DNA of 64,000 nucleotides from Roseateles aquatilis (lineage in GTDB: Bacteria > Pseudomonadota > Gammaproteobacteria > Burkholderiales > Burkholderiaceae_C). Numbering within the stretch: the stretch's first letter is position 1; every line of letters begins with the position of its first letter. Location: contig NZ_NIOF01000004.1 in assembly GCF_002205645.1 (NCBI RefSeq), positions 124,001 through 188,000 on the forward strand. The letters are read 5' to 3'. This document shows, piece by piece, positions 55,026 through 62,975 of the stretch. Made by a program: the position numbers and the translations under genes. Under the pieces are notes generated by a model. It saw only the letters and a program-made list of their open reading frames with translations, ran no database searches and was not told where the DNA came from.

Positions 55026-55589
55026 ATGAGACTGACCGCCCTCCTCCTGTCCGGCAGCGTCGCCGCCGCCCTGACCCTGTCCGCCGGCATCGCCGCCGCG
55101 CAGCCCGCAACGAACGCACCCGCGGCCAAGCCCGCGCCCGCGAAGACCAAGCCCGCCACCCCCGCGGCCAAGGCCCGCAAGCCGGCCGCCAAGACCCCGC
55201 CGCCCCCGCCCCCGCTGCCGGAAGCCAGCGAGGAACAGCTGTCCGCCGCCAAGCAGGCCTACCTGGGCATGTACGAGTGCGAGTTCAAGCAGACCATCAA
55301 CATCGAGCCCAACGTCAAGCACGCCGGCTACATCGACGTGGCCTACAAGAAGGACATCTTCACGATGAAGCCGGTGCTGTCGTCGACGGGCGCGCTGCGC
55401 CTGGAAGACGTCACCGGCCGCACGCTGATGGTCCAGATCGCCAACAAGTCGATGCTGCTGGACGTGAAGGTCGGCCAGCGCATGGTGGACGACTGCATCC
55501 ACCCCGAGCAGCGCGCCGCCATCGAGGCCGCCCGCGCCGCGTCGGCCCCTGCCGGCAGCGGCCTGGGCATCGCCCCGACCGGCCAGTAA
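55026..55589 (+). CDS. Secreted hypothetical protein (187 aa)
   Basis: I do not recognise a named family. A signal peptide (LTALLLSGSVAAALTLSAGIAAAQ) is followed by an Ala/Pro/Lys-rich segment to about residue 70. The folded part begins EEQLSAAKQAYLGMYECEFKQT and has two cysteines (in MYECEF and VDDCIHP), likely a disulfide. It lies between the CoA ester lyase and vapB/acnB, a placement I have seen conserved in Burkholderiales. A periplasmic role is inferred. Confidence 0.7.
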   Translation: MRLTALLLSGSVAAALTLSAGIAAAQPATNAPAAKPAPAKTKPATPAAKARKPAAKTPPPPPPLPEASEEQLSAAKQAYLGMYECEFKQTINIEPNVKHAGYIDVAYKKDIFTMKPVLSSTGALRLEDVTGRTLMVQIANKSMLLDVKVGQRMVDDCIHPEQRAAIEAARAASAPAGSGLGIAPTGQ

Positions 55590-55611
55590 GCAGCCCCCTC
55601 GCCGCCCTCCG

Positions 55612-55632
55612 AAGCCGCCCGCGAGGCGGCTT
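55612..55632 (+). terminator. Rho-independent terminator after the 187-aa gene
   Basis: AAGCCGCC pairs with GGCGGCTT around a 5-nt loop, followed by TTTC. It separates the 187-aa gene from the vapBC/acnB region. Confidence 0.88.
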
Positions 55633-55786
55633 TTTCATGGGCGAGAAGGCCGGCGGCACGGGGCTTCGCGGGCCGGCGTCACGAGGGGCGCAGGACGGGC
55701 GTCACGGGCGGGAAATGCACCACGACCAGACTGCGTCAATGGCTTCTCCCAGTGGGGCCGTCGGGCTCTGCTGGCTTTCATGAAGC

Positions 55787-55815
55787 GAAAGTACGTACAA
55801 TTCATGCATACTTTC
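55787..55815. promoter_or_regulatory. Inverted repeat upstream of vapB
   Basis: GAAAGTA-N15-TACTTTC is a perfect inverted repeat with a TACAAT -10-like hexamer (55796-55801) inside it, 51 bp before the vapB ATG. AbrB-type antitoxins bind such sites and repress their own operon. It is likely the VapBC operator. Confidence 0.5.
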
Positions 55816-55865
55816 CGGTTCATACCCGTCCCGTCGCCTATCCTCCAGCATCGCCAGGAGCCCCC

Positions 55866-56111
55866 ATGGAAGCCACCGTCGCCGAACGAGGTCAGATCAC
55901 GCTGCCCAAGGCCGTCCGCGACGCGCTGGGGCTGACCAAGGGCACCACGCTCAAGGTCGAGCTGGACGGGGCGCGCATCATCCTGCGCAAGAACGTGGAC
56001 GACGCCATCTCCCGCGCCCGCGGCCGCTTCAAGCTGCCCGACGGCACCGCCACCGACGACGTGATGCGCGAGTTGCGCGGCCGCGCGCCGGACGACGCCA
56101 CGGAGGCGTGA
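55866..56111 (+). CDS. vapB: VapB antitoxin, AbrB/SpoVT-fold
   Basis: This 81-aa protein has the AbrB-type DNA-binding fold MEATVAERGQITLPKAVRDALGL (shown in parts), then KGTTLKVELDGARIILRKN. The C-terminal half should wrap the VapC toxin. Start ATG 55866 has AGGAG 8 nt upstream. It is followed 4 nt later by vapC, a typical toxin-antitoxin arrangement. Confidence 0.88.
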   Translation: MEATVAERGQITLPKAVRDALGLTKGTTLKVELDGARIILRKNVDDAISRARGRFKLPDGTATDDVMRELRGRAPDDATEA

Positions 56112-56115
56112 CCGC

Positions 56116-56559
56116 ATGATCGCCGTCGACAGCTCCGTCCTCATCGACCTCCTGGGCGACGCCGCCGGCGCCGACGCCGCGGAAGCCGCGCTGCGCCTGG
56201 CGCTGTCCAGCGGACCGGTGGTGCTGTGCGACGTGGTGCTGTCCGAGGTCACCGCCGGGCTGGGCCACGGCTCCGAGGTGATGGACGCGCTGGAGGAGAT
56301 GGGCCTGCGCTTCTCCCCTATCGATCAGCGCGCCGCGATCCGCGCCGGCGAGATGCAACGCAAGTTCAAGCAACGCCTGCAGGACCGGGGCGGCGCGGCG
56401 GCCGCCCGCGCGGCCGATGCCGCCGGTCCGCGCGCGATGCCCGATTTCCTGGTCGGCGCCCACGCCATGTTGCAGTGCGACGGGCTGATCACGCGCGACC
56501 AGGGATTCTTCCGAGACTATTTCAAGGGGCTCAAGGTCATCGTGCCCAGCGCACCGTGA
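56116..56559 (+). CDS. vapC: VapC toxin, PIN-domain ribonuclease
   Basis: This 147-aa PIN-domain ribonuclease has the conserved acidic residues Asp5 ([12 protein letters not shown]), Glu44 (VLSEVTAG), Asp110 ([10 protein letters not shown]) and Asp128 ([12 protein letters not shown]). The metal site looks intact, so the toxin should be active. It forms a pair with the upstream vapB and stands 64 bp before acnB. Confidence 0.88.
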   Translation: MIAVDSSVLIDLLGDAAGADAAEAALRLALSSGPVVLCDVVLSEVTAGLGHGSEVMDALEEMGLRFSPIDQRAAIRAGEMQRKFKQRLQDRGGAAAARAADAAGPRAMPDFLVGAHAMLQCDGLITRDQGFFRDYFKGLKVIVPSAP

Positions 56560-56623
56560 CCCTCAGGCCCCGCTTTCCGACCTTGTTCTGACCCGAGCAG
56601 AGACCACAGAAACTGGAGTTCGC

Positions 56624-59215
56624 ATGCTGCAAGCCTACCGCCAACACGAAGCCGAGCGCGCCGCGCTGGGCATCCCGCCGCTGCCCCTCGACGCGAAGCA
56701 AGTCGCCGCGCTGATCGAGCTGATCAAGGCCCCGCCCGCCGGCGAGGGCGAGTTCCTGGTCGACCTGCTGACCCATCGCGTGCCCCCGGGCGTGGACGAC
56801 GCCGCCAAGGTCAAGGCCAGCTTCCTGGCCGCGGTCGCGCACGGTGACCTGGCCGTGGGCCTGATCTCCAAGGCCAAGGCCACCGAGCTGCTGGGCACCA
56901 TGGTCGGCGGCTACAACGTGCATCCGCTGATCGAGCTGCTGGACGACGCCGACGTGGCCGGCGTCGCCGCCGAGGGCCTGAAGAAGACCCTGCTGATGTT
57001 CGACTACTTCAACGACGTCGCCGCCAAGGCCAAGGCGGGCAACGCCAAGGCCAAGGAAGTGATGCAGAGCTGGGCCGACGCCGAGTGGTTCACGTCGCGT
57101 CCGGAAGTCGAGAAGAAGATCACCGTCACCGTCTTCAAGGTGCCCGGCGAGACCAACACCGACGACCTGTCCCCGGCGCCCGACGCCTGGAGCCGTCCGG
57201 ACATCCCGCTGCATTACCTGGCGATGTTGAAGAACACGCGTCCCGACGCCGCCTTCAAGCCGGAGGAAGACGGCAAGCGCGGGCCGATGCAGTTCATCGA
57301 CGATCTGAAGAAGAAGGGCCACGTCGTGGCCTACGTCGGCGACGTCGTCGGCACGGGCTCGTCGCGCAAGTCGGCCACCAACTCGGTGATCTGGGCCACC
57401 GGCCAGGACATCCCGTTCGTCCCGAACAAGCGTTTCGGCGGCGTGACGCTGGGCGGCAAGATCGCGCCGATCTTCTTCAACACGCAGGAAGACTCGGGCT
57501 CGCTGCCGATCGAGGTCGACGTCGGCAAGCTGGAGATGGGCGACGTCATCGACGTGCTGCCCTATGAAGGCAAGCTGGTGAAGAACGGCGAGACCGTCGC
57601 CGAGTTCCAGCTCAAGAGCGACGTGCTGTTCGACGAAGTCCGCGCCGGCGGCCGGATCAACCTGATCATCGGCCGCTCGCTGACCGCCAAGGCGCGCGAG
57701 TTCCTGGGCCTGCCGGCCTCGACGCAGTTCCGCCTGCCGCAGGCGCCCGCCGCCTCGACCGCTGGCTTCACGCTGGCGCAGAAGATGGTCGGCCGCGCCG
57801 TCGGCCTGCCGGAAGGCCAGGGCGTGCGCCCGGGCACCTACTGCGAGCCCAAGATGACGACCGTCGGCTCGCAGGACACGACCGGCCCGATGACCCGCGA
57901 CGAGCTGAAGGACCTGGCCTGCCTGGGCTTCTCGGCCGACCTGGTGATGCAGTCCTTCTGCCACACCGCGGCGTATCCGAAGCCGGTGGACGTGAAGACG
58001 CACCGCGAGCTGCCCGCCTTCATCTCCAACCGCGGCGGCGTGGCCCTGCGTCCGGGCGACGGCGTGATCCACAGCTGGCTGAACCGCCTGCTGCTGCCTG
58101 ACACCGTCGGCACCGGCGGTGACTCGCACACCCGCTTCCCGATCGGCATCTCCTTCCCGGCGGGTTCGGGCCTGGTGGCTTTCGGCGCCGCGACCGGCGT
58201 GATGCCGCTGGACATGCCGGAATCGGTGCTGGTGCGCTTCAAGGGCGAGATGCAGCCGGGCGTGACGCTGCGCGACCTGGTGCACGCGATCCCGCTGTAT
58301 GCGATCAAGGCCGGTCTGCTGACCGTGGCCAAGGCCGGCAAGAAGAACATCTTCTCGGGCCGCATCCTGGAGATCGAAGGCCTGCCCGACCTGAAGGTCG
58401 AACAAGCGTTCGAGCTGTCCGACGCCTCGGCCGAGCGTTCGGCCGCCGGTTGCACGATCAAGCTCAATCCGGAGCCGATCAAGGAGTACCTGACCTCCAA
58501 CATCGTGCTGATGAAGAACATGATCGCCGACGGCTACGCGGACGCGAAGACGCTGCAGCGCCGCATCGAGAAGGTCGAGGCGTGGCTGGCCAAGCCGGAC
58601 CTGCTGGAAGCGGACAAGGACGCTGAATACGCCTGCGTGATCGAGATCGACCTGGCCGACATCACCGAGCCCATCGTCTGCTGCCCGAACGATCCGGACG
58701 ACGCGAAGATGCTGTCGGAAGTGGCCGGCACGAAGATCGACGAAGCCTTCATCGGCTCGTGCATGACCAACATCGGTCACTTCCGCGCGGCGGCCAAGCT
58801 GCTGGGCGGCCAACGCGACATTCCGGTCAAGCTGTGGGTCGCGCCGCCGACCAAGATGGACCAGAGCGAGCTGATCAAGGAAGGCCACTACGCCGCCTTC
58901 GGCACGGCCGGCGCGCGCACCGAGATGCCGGGCTGCTCGCTGTGCATGGGCAACCAGGCACAGGTCCGCGAGGGCGCGACGGTGATCTCCACCTCCACGC
59001 GCAACTTCCCCAACCGTCTGGGCAAGAACACCAACGTGTTCCTGGGCTCGGCCGAGCTGGCCGCCATCGCGTCCCGCCTGGGCCGCCTGCCGACCAAGGA
59101 GGAGTACCTCAAGGAAATGGGCGTCATCGACGCCGACAAGGCCAGCGTCTACCGTTACATGAACTTCGACCAGATCGAGGAATACGCCGACACGGCGAAG
59201 TCGGTGGCGGTCTGA
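56624..59215 (+). CDS. acnB: Aconitate hydratase B
   Basis: This 863-aa aconitase B interconverts citrate and isocitrate. The HEAT-like N-terminal domain is seen at residues 1-160. The 4Fe-4S ligands are a cysteine in [13 protein letters not shown] and the pair in [11 protein letters not shown]. Other conserved blocks are [35 protein letters not shown] and [11 protein letters not shown]. Length and domain order match AcnB rather than AcnA. Confidence 0.97.
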   Translation: MLQAYRQHEAERAALGIPPLPLDAKQVAALIELIKAPPAGEGEFLVDLLTHRVPPGVDDAAKVKASFLAAVAHGDLAVGLISKAKATELLGTMVGGYNVHPLIELLDDADVAGVAAEGLKKTLLMFDYFNDVAAKAKAGNAKAKEVMQSWADAEWFTSRPEVEKKITVTVFKVPGETNTDDLSPAPDAWSRPDIPLHYLAMLKNTRPDAAFKPEEDGKRGPMQFIDDLKKKGHVVAYVGDVVGTGSSRKSATNSVIWATGQDIPFVPNKRFGGVTLGGKIAPIFFNTQEDSGSLPIEVDVGKLEMGDVIDVLPYEGKLVKNGETVAEFQLKSDVLFDEVRAGGRINLIIGRSLTAKAREFLGLPASTQFRLPQAPAASTAGFTLAQKMVGRAVGLPEGQGVRPGTYCEPKMTTVGSQDTTGPMTRDELKDLACLGFSADLVMQSFCHTAAYPKPVDVKTHRELPAFISNRGGVALRPGDGVIHSWLNRLLLPDTVGTGGDSHTRFPIGISFPAGSGLVAFGAATGVMPLDMPESVLVRFKGEMQPGVTLRDLVHAIPLYAIKAGLLTVAKAGKKNIFSGRILEIEGLPDLKVEQAFELSDASAERSAAGCTIKLNPEPIKEYLTSNIVLMKNMIADGYADAKTLQRRIEKVEAWLAKPDLLEADKDAEYACVIEIDLADITEPIVCCPNDPDDAKMLSEVAGTKIDEAFIGSCMTNIGHFRAAAKLLGGQRDIPVKLWVAPPTKMDQSELIKEGHYAAFGTAGARTEMPGCSLCMGNQAQVREGATVISTSTRNFPNRLGKNTNVFLGSAELAAIASRLGRLPTKEEYLKEMGVIDADKASVYRYMNFDQIEEYADTAKSVAV

Positions 59216-59256
59216 GGACCGAGGGATCGTTCAACCCGATCCCGAAAGACTCGAAG

Positions 59257-59287
59257 GCCCGGACGGCTCACGCCTCCGGGCATTTTT
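59257..59287 (+). terminator. Rho-independent terminator of acnB
   Basis: GCCCGGA (59257-59263) pairs with TCCGGGC (59275-59281) around an 11-nt loop, followed by ATTTTT. It lies 42 bp past the acnB stop. Confidence 0.88.
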
Positions 59288-59365
59288 CATGTCGCGCCGA
59301 CCGAAGCGAAGAGCTAGGCGGAGGCATGCCAACGCGCGGAAGCACGCCGCCTGATTCATCGAGTT

Positions 59366-59385
59366 ATTTCTGTATTGACAGAAAT
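59366..59385. promoter_or_regulatory. Operator-like inverted repeat upstream of the GbsR-like regulator
   Basis: ATTTCTG-tattga-CAGAAAT is a perfect inverted repeat (7-bp arms) 25 bp before the ATG at 59410. It can also be written TATTTC-N10-GAAATT. A further TTTCTG follows at 59385-59390. Its overlap with the promoter region suggests autoregulation. Confidence 0.7.
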
Positions 59386-59409
59386 TTCTGTCGCCCTACA
59401 CTTCGCGCC

Positions 59410-59940
59410 ATGGAACTCAGCAACACCGCCCGCCGATTCGTCCTCCATTGGGGCGAGATGGGCAGCGCGTGGGGCGTCAACCGCACCGTCGCGCAGATCC
59501 ACGCGTTGCTCTACTTCCATGGCCGGCCGCTTCATGCCGAGGAAATCGCCGAGACGCTCTCCGTCGCCCGCTCCAATGTCAGCACCAGCCTGAAGGAACT
59601 GACCAGCTGGAACCTGGTCCGCGTCACGCACGTGCTGGGCGATCGCCGCGATTACTTCGAGACCTCCGTCGACGTGTGGGAGTTGCTCCGCACCGTGGTG
59701 CGCGAGCGCAAGCAGCGCGAGTTCGACCCCACCGTCCGCATGCTCGCCGAGCTGGTCGAAGACGAAGGCTTCCAGAACGAGACCCCCGATGCGCAGGACC
59801 GCGTCCGCGAATGCCTGCGCCTGATGCAGACGCTGGGGTCATGGTCGGAGGAAATGATGCGGCTCTCCCCCAGCACCCTGGAGAAGGTGCTGAAGCTGGG
59901 CGCCAGCGTCCAGCGCTTCGTGCGCGGGGACGGGTCCTGA
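59410..59940 (+). CDS. GbsR/MarR-like transcriptional regulator
   Basis: This 176-aa winged helix protein of the GbsR/MarR group has a helix-turn-helix near residues 35-70 (HAEEIAETLSVARSNVSTSLKELTSWNLVRVT) and a C-terminal helical dimer region. ATG 59410 matches the family start. Matching inverted repeats before it and before the next gene imply it controls both itself and the DCC gene series. The inducer is unknown. Confidence 0.85.
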   Translation: MELSNTARRFVLHWGEMGSAWGVNRTVAQIHALLYFHGRPLHAEEIAETLSVARSNVSTSLKELTSWNLVRVTHVLGDRRDYFETSVDVWELLRTVVRERKQREFDPTVRMLAELVEDEGFQNETPDAQDRVRECLRLMQTLGSWSEEMMRLSPSTLEKVLKLGASVQRFVRGDGS

Positions 59941-59962
59941 CCCGCCCCTTTTTTTGGCTGTC

Positions 59963-59984
59963 TATTTCTGTGTCTACTGAAATA
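59963..59984. promoter_or_regulatory. Operator-like repeat upstream of the DCC gene
   Basis: TATTTC-N10-GAAATA repeats the spacing of the box at 59365-59386 before the regulator gene. It is only 11 bp before the DCC ATG (59996), so it would overlap the promoter or ribosome binding site. The shared arms and 10-nt spacing suggest the same regulator binds both. Confidence 0.6.
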
Positions 59985-59995
59985 TCGGACAAATC

Positions 59996-60487
59996 ATGAA
60001 CCACGCGATCTATCCCCTGACGATCTACTTCGACGGCGGCTGCCCGATCTGCGCCGCGGAGATGCACAACCTGCAGCTTCGCAACGTCGACGGGCTGCTG
60101 CGGTTCACGGACATCTCGGCCCCGGGCGTCACCGACCTCCCGGCCGGTGTCTCCATGAGGGAGCTGATGGATCTGATGCACGTGCGATGCGCCGACGGCG
60201 CCATCGTGCGCGGCGCAGCCGCGCTGCGCCTCATCTACGACGGCGCGCGGCTGCGCGGCCTGGCCCGCGTGATGGGTGCCCCCGGTCTGCGCCAGTTCTG
60301 CGACTGGGCCTATCCCATCGTCGCCCGCAACCGCTATCGGATCCCCCGCCCACTGGTCCGGGTCATGTTCGAGACGACGCTGCGGCGTGCCGCGGAACGT
60401 CGCGCGGGAACATCGGCCTGCCGGGACGGCGTCTGCGACCTCCCCACGCCGCCATCGCGGCGCGATCACTCCGGAGAAGCACGATGA
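59996..60487 (+). CDS. DCC-family thiol-disulfide oxidoreductase-like protein (DUF393)
   Basis: This 163-aa DCC-type protein has the DxxCxxC motif YFDGGCPICAAEM near the N-terminus, which fits a thioredoxin-like fold with a redox-active CxxC pair. Later blocks RGAAALRLIYDGARLRGLARVM and FCDWAYPIVARNRYRIPR are typical of the family. It is the first gene of a module also encoding an NAD(P)-binding epimerase-like protein and a DoxX-like membrane protein. The partner substrate is unknown. Confidence 0.85.
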   Translation: MNHAIYPLTIYFDGGCPICAAEMHNLQLRNVDGLLRFTDISAPGVTDLPAGVSMRELMDLMHVRCADGAIVRGAAALRLIYDGARLRGLARVMGAPGLRQFCDWAYPIVARNRYRIPRPLVRVMFETTLRRAAERRAGTSACRDGVCDLPTPPSRRDHSGEAR

Positions 60488-61359
60488 GCACCAACATCCG
60501 CGCCGTCCTCGTCTGCGGCGCCAGCGGCTTCGTCGGACGGCGCCTCGTGCGGGCGCTGCGAGAAGCCGGCCTGGCGGTGACGGAGGGCAGCTCGAAGACG
60601 CAGGACTTCGGCCGCGACCTCGACCCCGCCACCTGGCTGCCCCGTGTCTCCGGCTTCGATGCCGTCGTCAACGCCGTCGGCATCCTGCGTGACACGCCGC
60701 GCCGCAAGCTGGAACCGCTGCACCACCAGGCACCGGCCGCGCTGTTCGAAGCCTGCGCCCGAGCCGGCGTCTCGCGGGTGATCCAGATTTCCGCCAACGG
60801 CGTCGACCGCAGCGACACCCGGTATGCCACCACCAAACGCGCGGCCGACGACGCCCTCCTGCGCCTGCGCGCCGAGGGCCGCCTCGACGCCACCGTGCTG
60901 CGCCCCAGCATCGTCTTCGGTCGCGGCGGCGCGAGCTCCGAGCTGTTCATGAACCTCGCCCGGCTGCCGGTGCTGATGCTGCCGGCCGCCGCGGTGAGGG
61001 CTCGCGTCCAGCCGGTGGCCGTGCCGGACGTCGCCCTCGCCTGCCTGCGGTTGCTGCAGGACGGCGGCCCGGAGGTGGTGACCGCCGTCGGACCGCGCGA
61101 TCTGAGCCTGGCCGACTTCATCGGCGAGCTGCGTCGGCAACGCGGCCATGCGCCCGCCCGCGTGATCCCGTTGCCGGACGCGCCCAGCCGCTGGAGCGCG
61201 CTGATCGGTGACCGCTTCAGCTTCCAGCCGTGGAGCAGTGAGAGCCTGTCCCTGCTGCAGCAGGACAACGTCGGCGACGCCGACGCCTTCGAGTGTCTGC
61301 TGGGACGTCCCGCGGTGCCCGTCGAGCAGTTCGTGGAGGCCGCATGGGCATCGGCCTGA
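60484..61359 (+). CDS. NAD(P)-binding SDR/epimerase-like protein
   Basis: This 291-aa Rossmann-fold protein has the NAD(P) site VLVCGASGFVGRRLVRAL and an atypical-SDR layout, with IQISANGVDRSDTRYATTKRAAD and RPSIVFGRGGASSELF. Relatives include the NDUFA9-like and YbjT-like epimerases. Start ATG overlaps the DCC stop (ATGA) and its end overlaps the DoxX-like gene by 16 nt, so the three are translationally coupled. The substrate is unknown. Confidence 0.82.
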   Translation: MSTNIRAVLVCGASGFVGRRLVRALREAGLAVTEGSSKTQDFGRDLDPATWLPRVSGFDAVVNAVGILRDTPRRKLEPLHHQAPAALFEACARAGVSRVIQISANGVDRSDTRYATTKRAADDALLRLRAEGRLDATVLRPSIVFGRGGASSELFMNLARLPVLMLPAAAVRARVQPVAVPDVALACLRLLQDGGPEVVTAVGPRDLSLADFIGELRRQRGHAPARVIPLPDAPSRWSALIGDRFSFQPWSSESLSLLQQDNVGDADAFECLLGRPAVPVEQFVEAAWASA

Positions 61360-61733
61360 TCAACTTCCGGCACCGTCGCACGCGCCTCGCCGCGCGCGGC
61401 GTGCTGATCGCGCTGTGGCTCGCCACCGCCGTCGCCAGCGTCGTCGAGCTCGATGGCCGGAGCCGCGACCTGCTCCTCGCGGCGCGCACGCCCGAGGCCT
61501 GGATCGCGCCGTTGATCCTCGGCGGCGCGCTCGCGGACCTGCTGGTCGGCCTGGCGATGTGGCGCTGGCATCGCCGCTGGGTCTACCGCCTGGCCGGCGC
61601 GCTGATGCTGGGCATGACGGCCGTCGCGACGCTGATCCTGCCGTCGCTGTGGCTGGACCCGCTCGGCTGCCTCACGAAGAATCTGCCGATCGCGGTGCTG
61701 CTGCTGATCCTCGACGAGGATGCACCGGCCTGA
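61344..61733 (+). CDS. DoxX-like membrane protein
   Basis: This 129-aa protein has four hydrophobic helices (RGVLIALWLATAVASVVEL, APLILGGALADLLVGLAMW, LAGALMLGMTAVATLILP, NLPIAVLLLILDED). That fits the DoxX/DoxX_3 type of quinone-linked membrane proteins. The start overlaps the previous gene by 16 nt. It completes the DCC/epimerase/DoxX series. Confidence 0.75.
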   Translation: MGIGLINFRHRRTRLAARGVLIALWLATAVASVVELDGRSRDLLLAARTPEAWIAPLILGGALADLLVGLAMWRWHRRWVYRLAGALMLGMTAVATLILPSLWLDPLGCLTKNLPIAVLLLILDEDAPA

Positions 61734-61806
61734 GCCCGCGTGCCGGGACCGCGCCGCGCCCGGCGCGGAGCAGCCCGGCCGCGACCTCCATGCCGCCCGC
61801 AACGAC

Positions 61807-61830
61807 AACGGCAACGGCAACGGCAACGGC
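61807..61830. repeat. 6-bp tandem repeat in intergenic DNA
   Basis: Four perfect copies of AACGGC lie within the 176-bp gap between the DoxX-like and DUF2269 genes. No gene with support reads through it. Adjacent ACAACAACGACG-type sequence is also low-complexity. Confidence 0.8.
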
Positions 61831-61909
61831 AGCTTCAACAACGACGCCACGAAGACAACAACGACGCCGATGGCCGACATCGGCAAGACCCGACCCCAGG
61901 GAGTACCTC

Positions 61910-62386
61910 ATGAACACCTATCTCGTCATCAAGTGGCTGCACATCGTCTCCAGCGTGCTGCTGGCCGGCACCGGCTTCGGCTCGGCCTTCTACCTGTTCT
62001 TCGCCAACCGCAGCGGCTCGCTGGCCGCGCAGGCCGTCGTGGCCCGCCTGGTCAAGCGCGCGGACCTGTGGTTCACCACGCCGGCCGTCATCGTCCAGCC
62101 CGTCACCGGAGTGTGGCTCGCGATGCAGGCCGGCTGGTCGCTGGACACGCCGTGGCTCGCCGCCTCGATCGCGCTGTACCTGCTGGCCGGCGCGTGCTGG
62201 CTGCCCGTGGTCTGGTTGCAGATCCGCCTGTCCGCCATGGCCGACGAGGCGCTCGCCTCCGGCCGCCCGCTGCCGCCGCTGTACTGGCGCTACGCGCGCT
62301 GGTGGGAAGGGCTCGGTTACCCCGCCTTCGTCGCGGTGCTGGTGGTGTTCTACCTGATGGTGAACAAGCCGGTGCTCTGGGGCTGA
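61910..62386 (+). CDS. DUF2269-family integral membrane protein
   Basis: This 158-aa protein begins MNTYLVIKWLHIVSSVLLAG and has four hydrophobic helices, with W/Y-rich YWRYARWWEGLGYPAF near the end. That layout fits DUF2269 membrane proteins, whose function is unknown. ATG 61910 has AGGGAG 8 nt upstream. It may belong to the preceding redox module, but a 176-bp gap separates them. Confidence 0.78.
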   Translation: MNTYLVIKWLHIVSSVLLAGTGFGSAFYLFFANRSGSLAAQAVVARLVKRADLWFTTPAVIVQPVTGVWLAMQAGWSLDTPWLAASIALYLLAGACWLPVVWLQIRLSAMADEALASGRPLPPLYWRYARWWEGLGYPAFVAVLVVFYLMVNKPVLWG

Positions 62387-62459
62387 AACCCTCGCCGCCC
62401 GACCGCCGATCGCCCTCACCGGCGTCGGGCGTCACGATCTCCCGCCACAATGCCGCCCC

Positions 62460-62975
62460 ATGAGCTTCGACCCCACGCCCCTGCTGGACATGTCCAGCCC
62501 CGAGGCCAAGCGCGCCTCGTATGACACCCTGGTCGCCCAGACCGAAGCCGTGCTGCACGGCGAACGCGACTGGCTCGCCAACCTCGCCCAGTTCGCGGCG
62601 CTGGTCTACAACTCGGTGCCGCAGTTGAACTGGGCCGGGTTCTACAGGGTCAATCCGAGGAACGATCAGGAGCTCGTGCTCGGACCGTTCCAGGGCAAGG
62701 TCGCCTGCGTGCGGATCGCCTTCAGCCGCGGCGTCTGCGGCGCCTGCGCCCGCACCCGCGAGATCCAGCTCGTCGAGGACGTGCACGCCTTCCCCGGCCA
62801 CATCGCCTGCGATGCGGCGTCGCGCTCGGAACTCGTCCTGCCCGTCGTCGTCGACGGCCGTCTGCGCGCGGTCTTCGATCTCGACAGCCCCGAGCCCTCG
62901 CGCTTCGACGCCATCGACGCCGACGGCTTCCAGCGCGCCGTCGCCGCCCTCGTCGCCGGGACCGACTGGGCATGA
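62460..62975 (+). CDS. msrC: Free methionine-(R)-sulfoxide reductase (GAF domain)
   Basis: This 171-aa GAF-domain reductase has its three conserved cysteines at 83, 93 and 117 (equivalent to 84, 94 and 118 in E. coli fRMsr). They lie in ACVRIAFSRGVCGACARTREI and HIACDAASRSELVLPV. It reduces free methionine-(R)-sulfoxide with thioredoxin. Its stop overlaps the cpdB start (ATGA). Confidence 0.92.
   Translation: MSFDPTPLLDMSSPEAKRASYDTLVAQTEAVLHGERDWLANLAQFAALVYNSVPQLNWAGFYRVNPRNDQELVLGPFQGKVACVRIAFSRGVCGACARTREIQLVEDVHAFPGHIACDAASRSELVLPVVVDGRLRAVFDLDSPEPSRFDAIDADGFQRAVAALVAGTDWA

Noticed and set aside
61734-61909. A short Asn-Gly repeat protein encoded by the AACGGC array
   Set aside because: No start codon with a ribosome binding site precedes it, and the frame belongs to low-complexity intergenic DNA.
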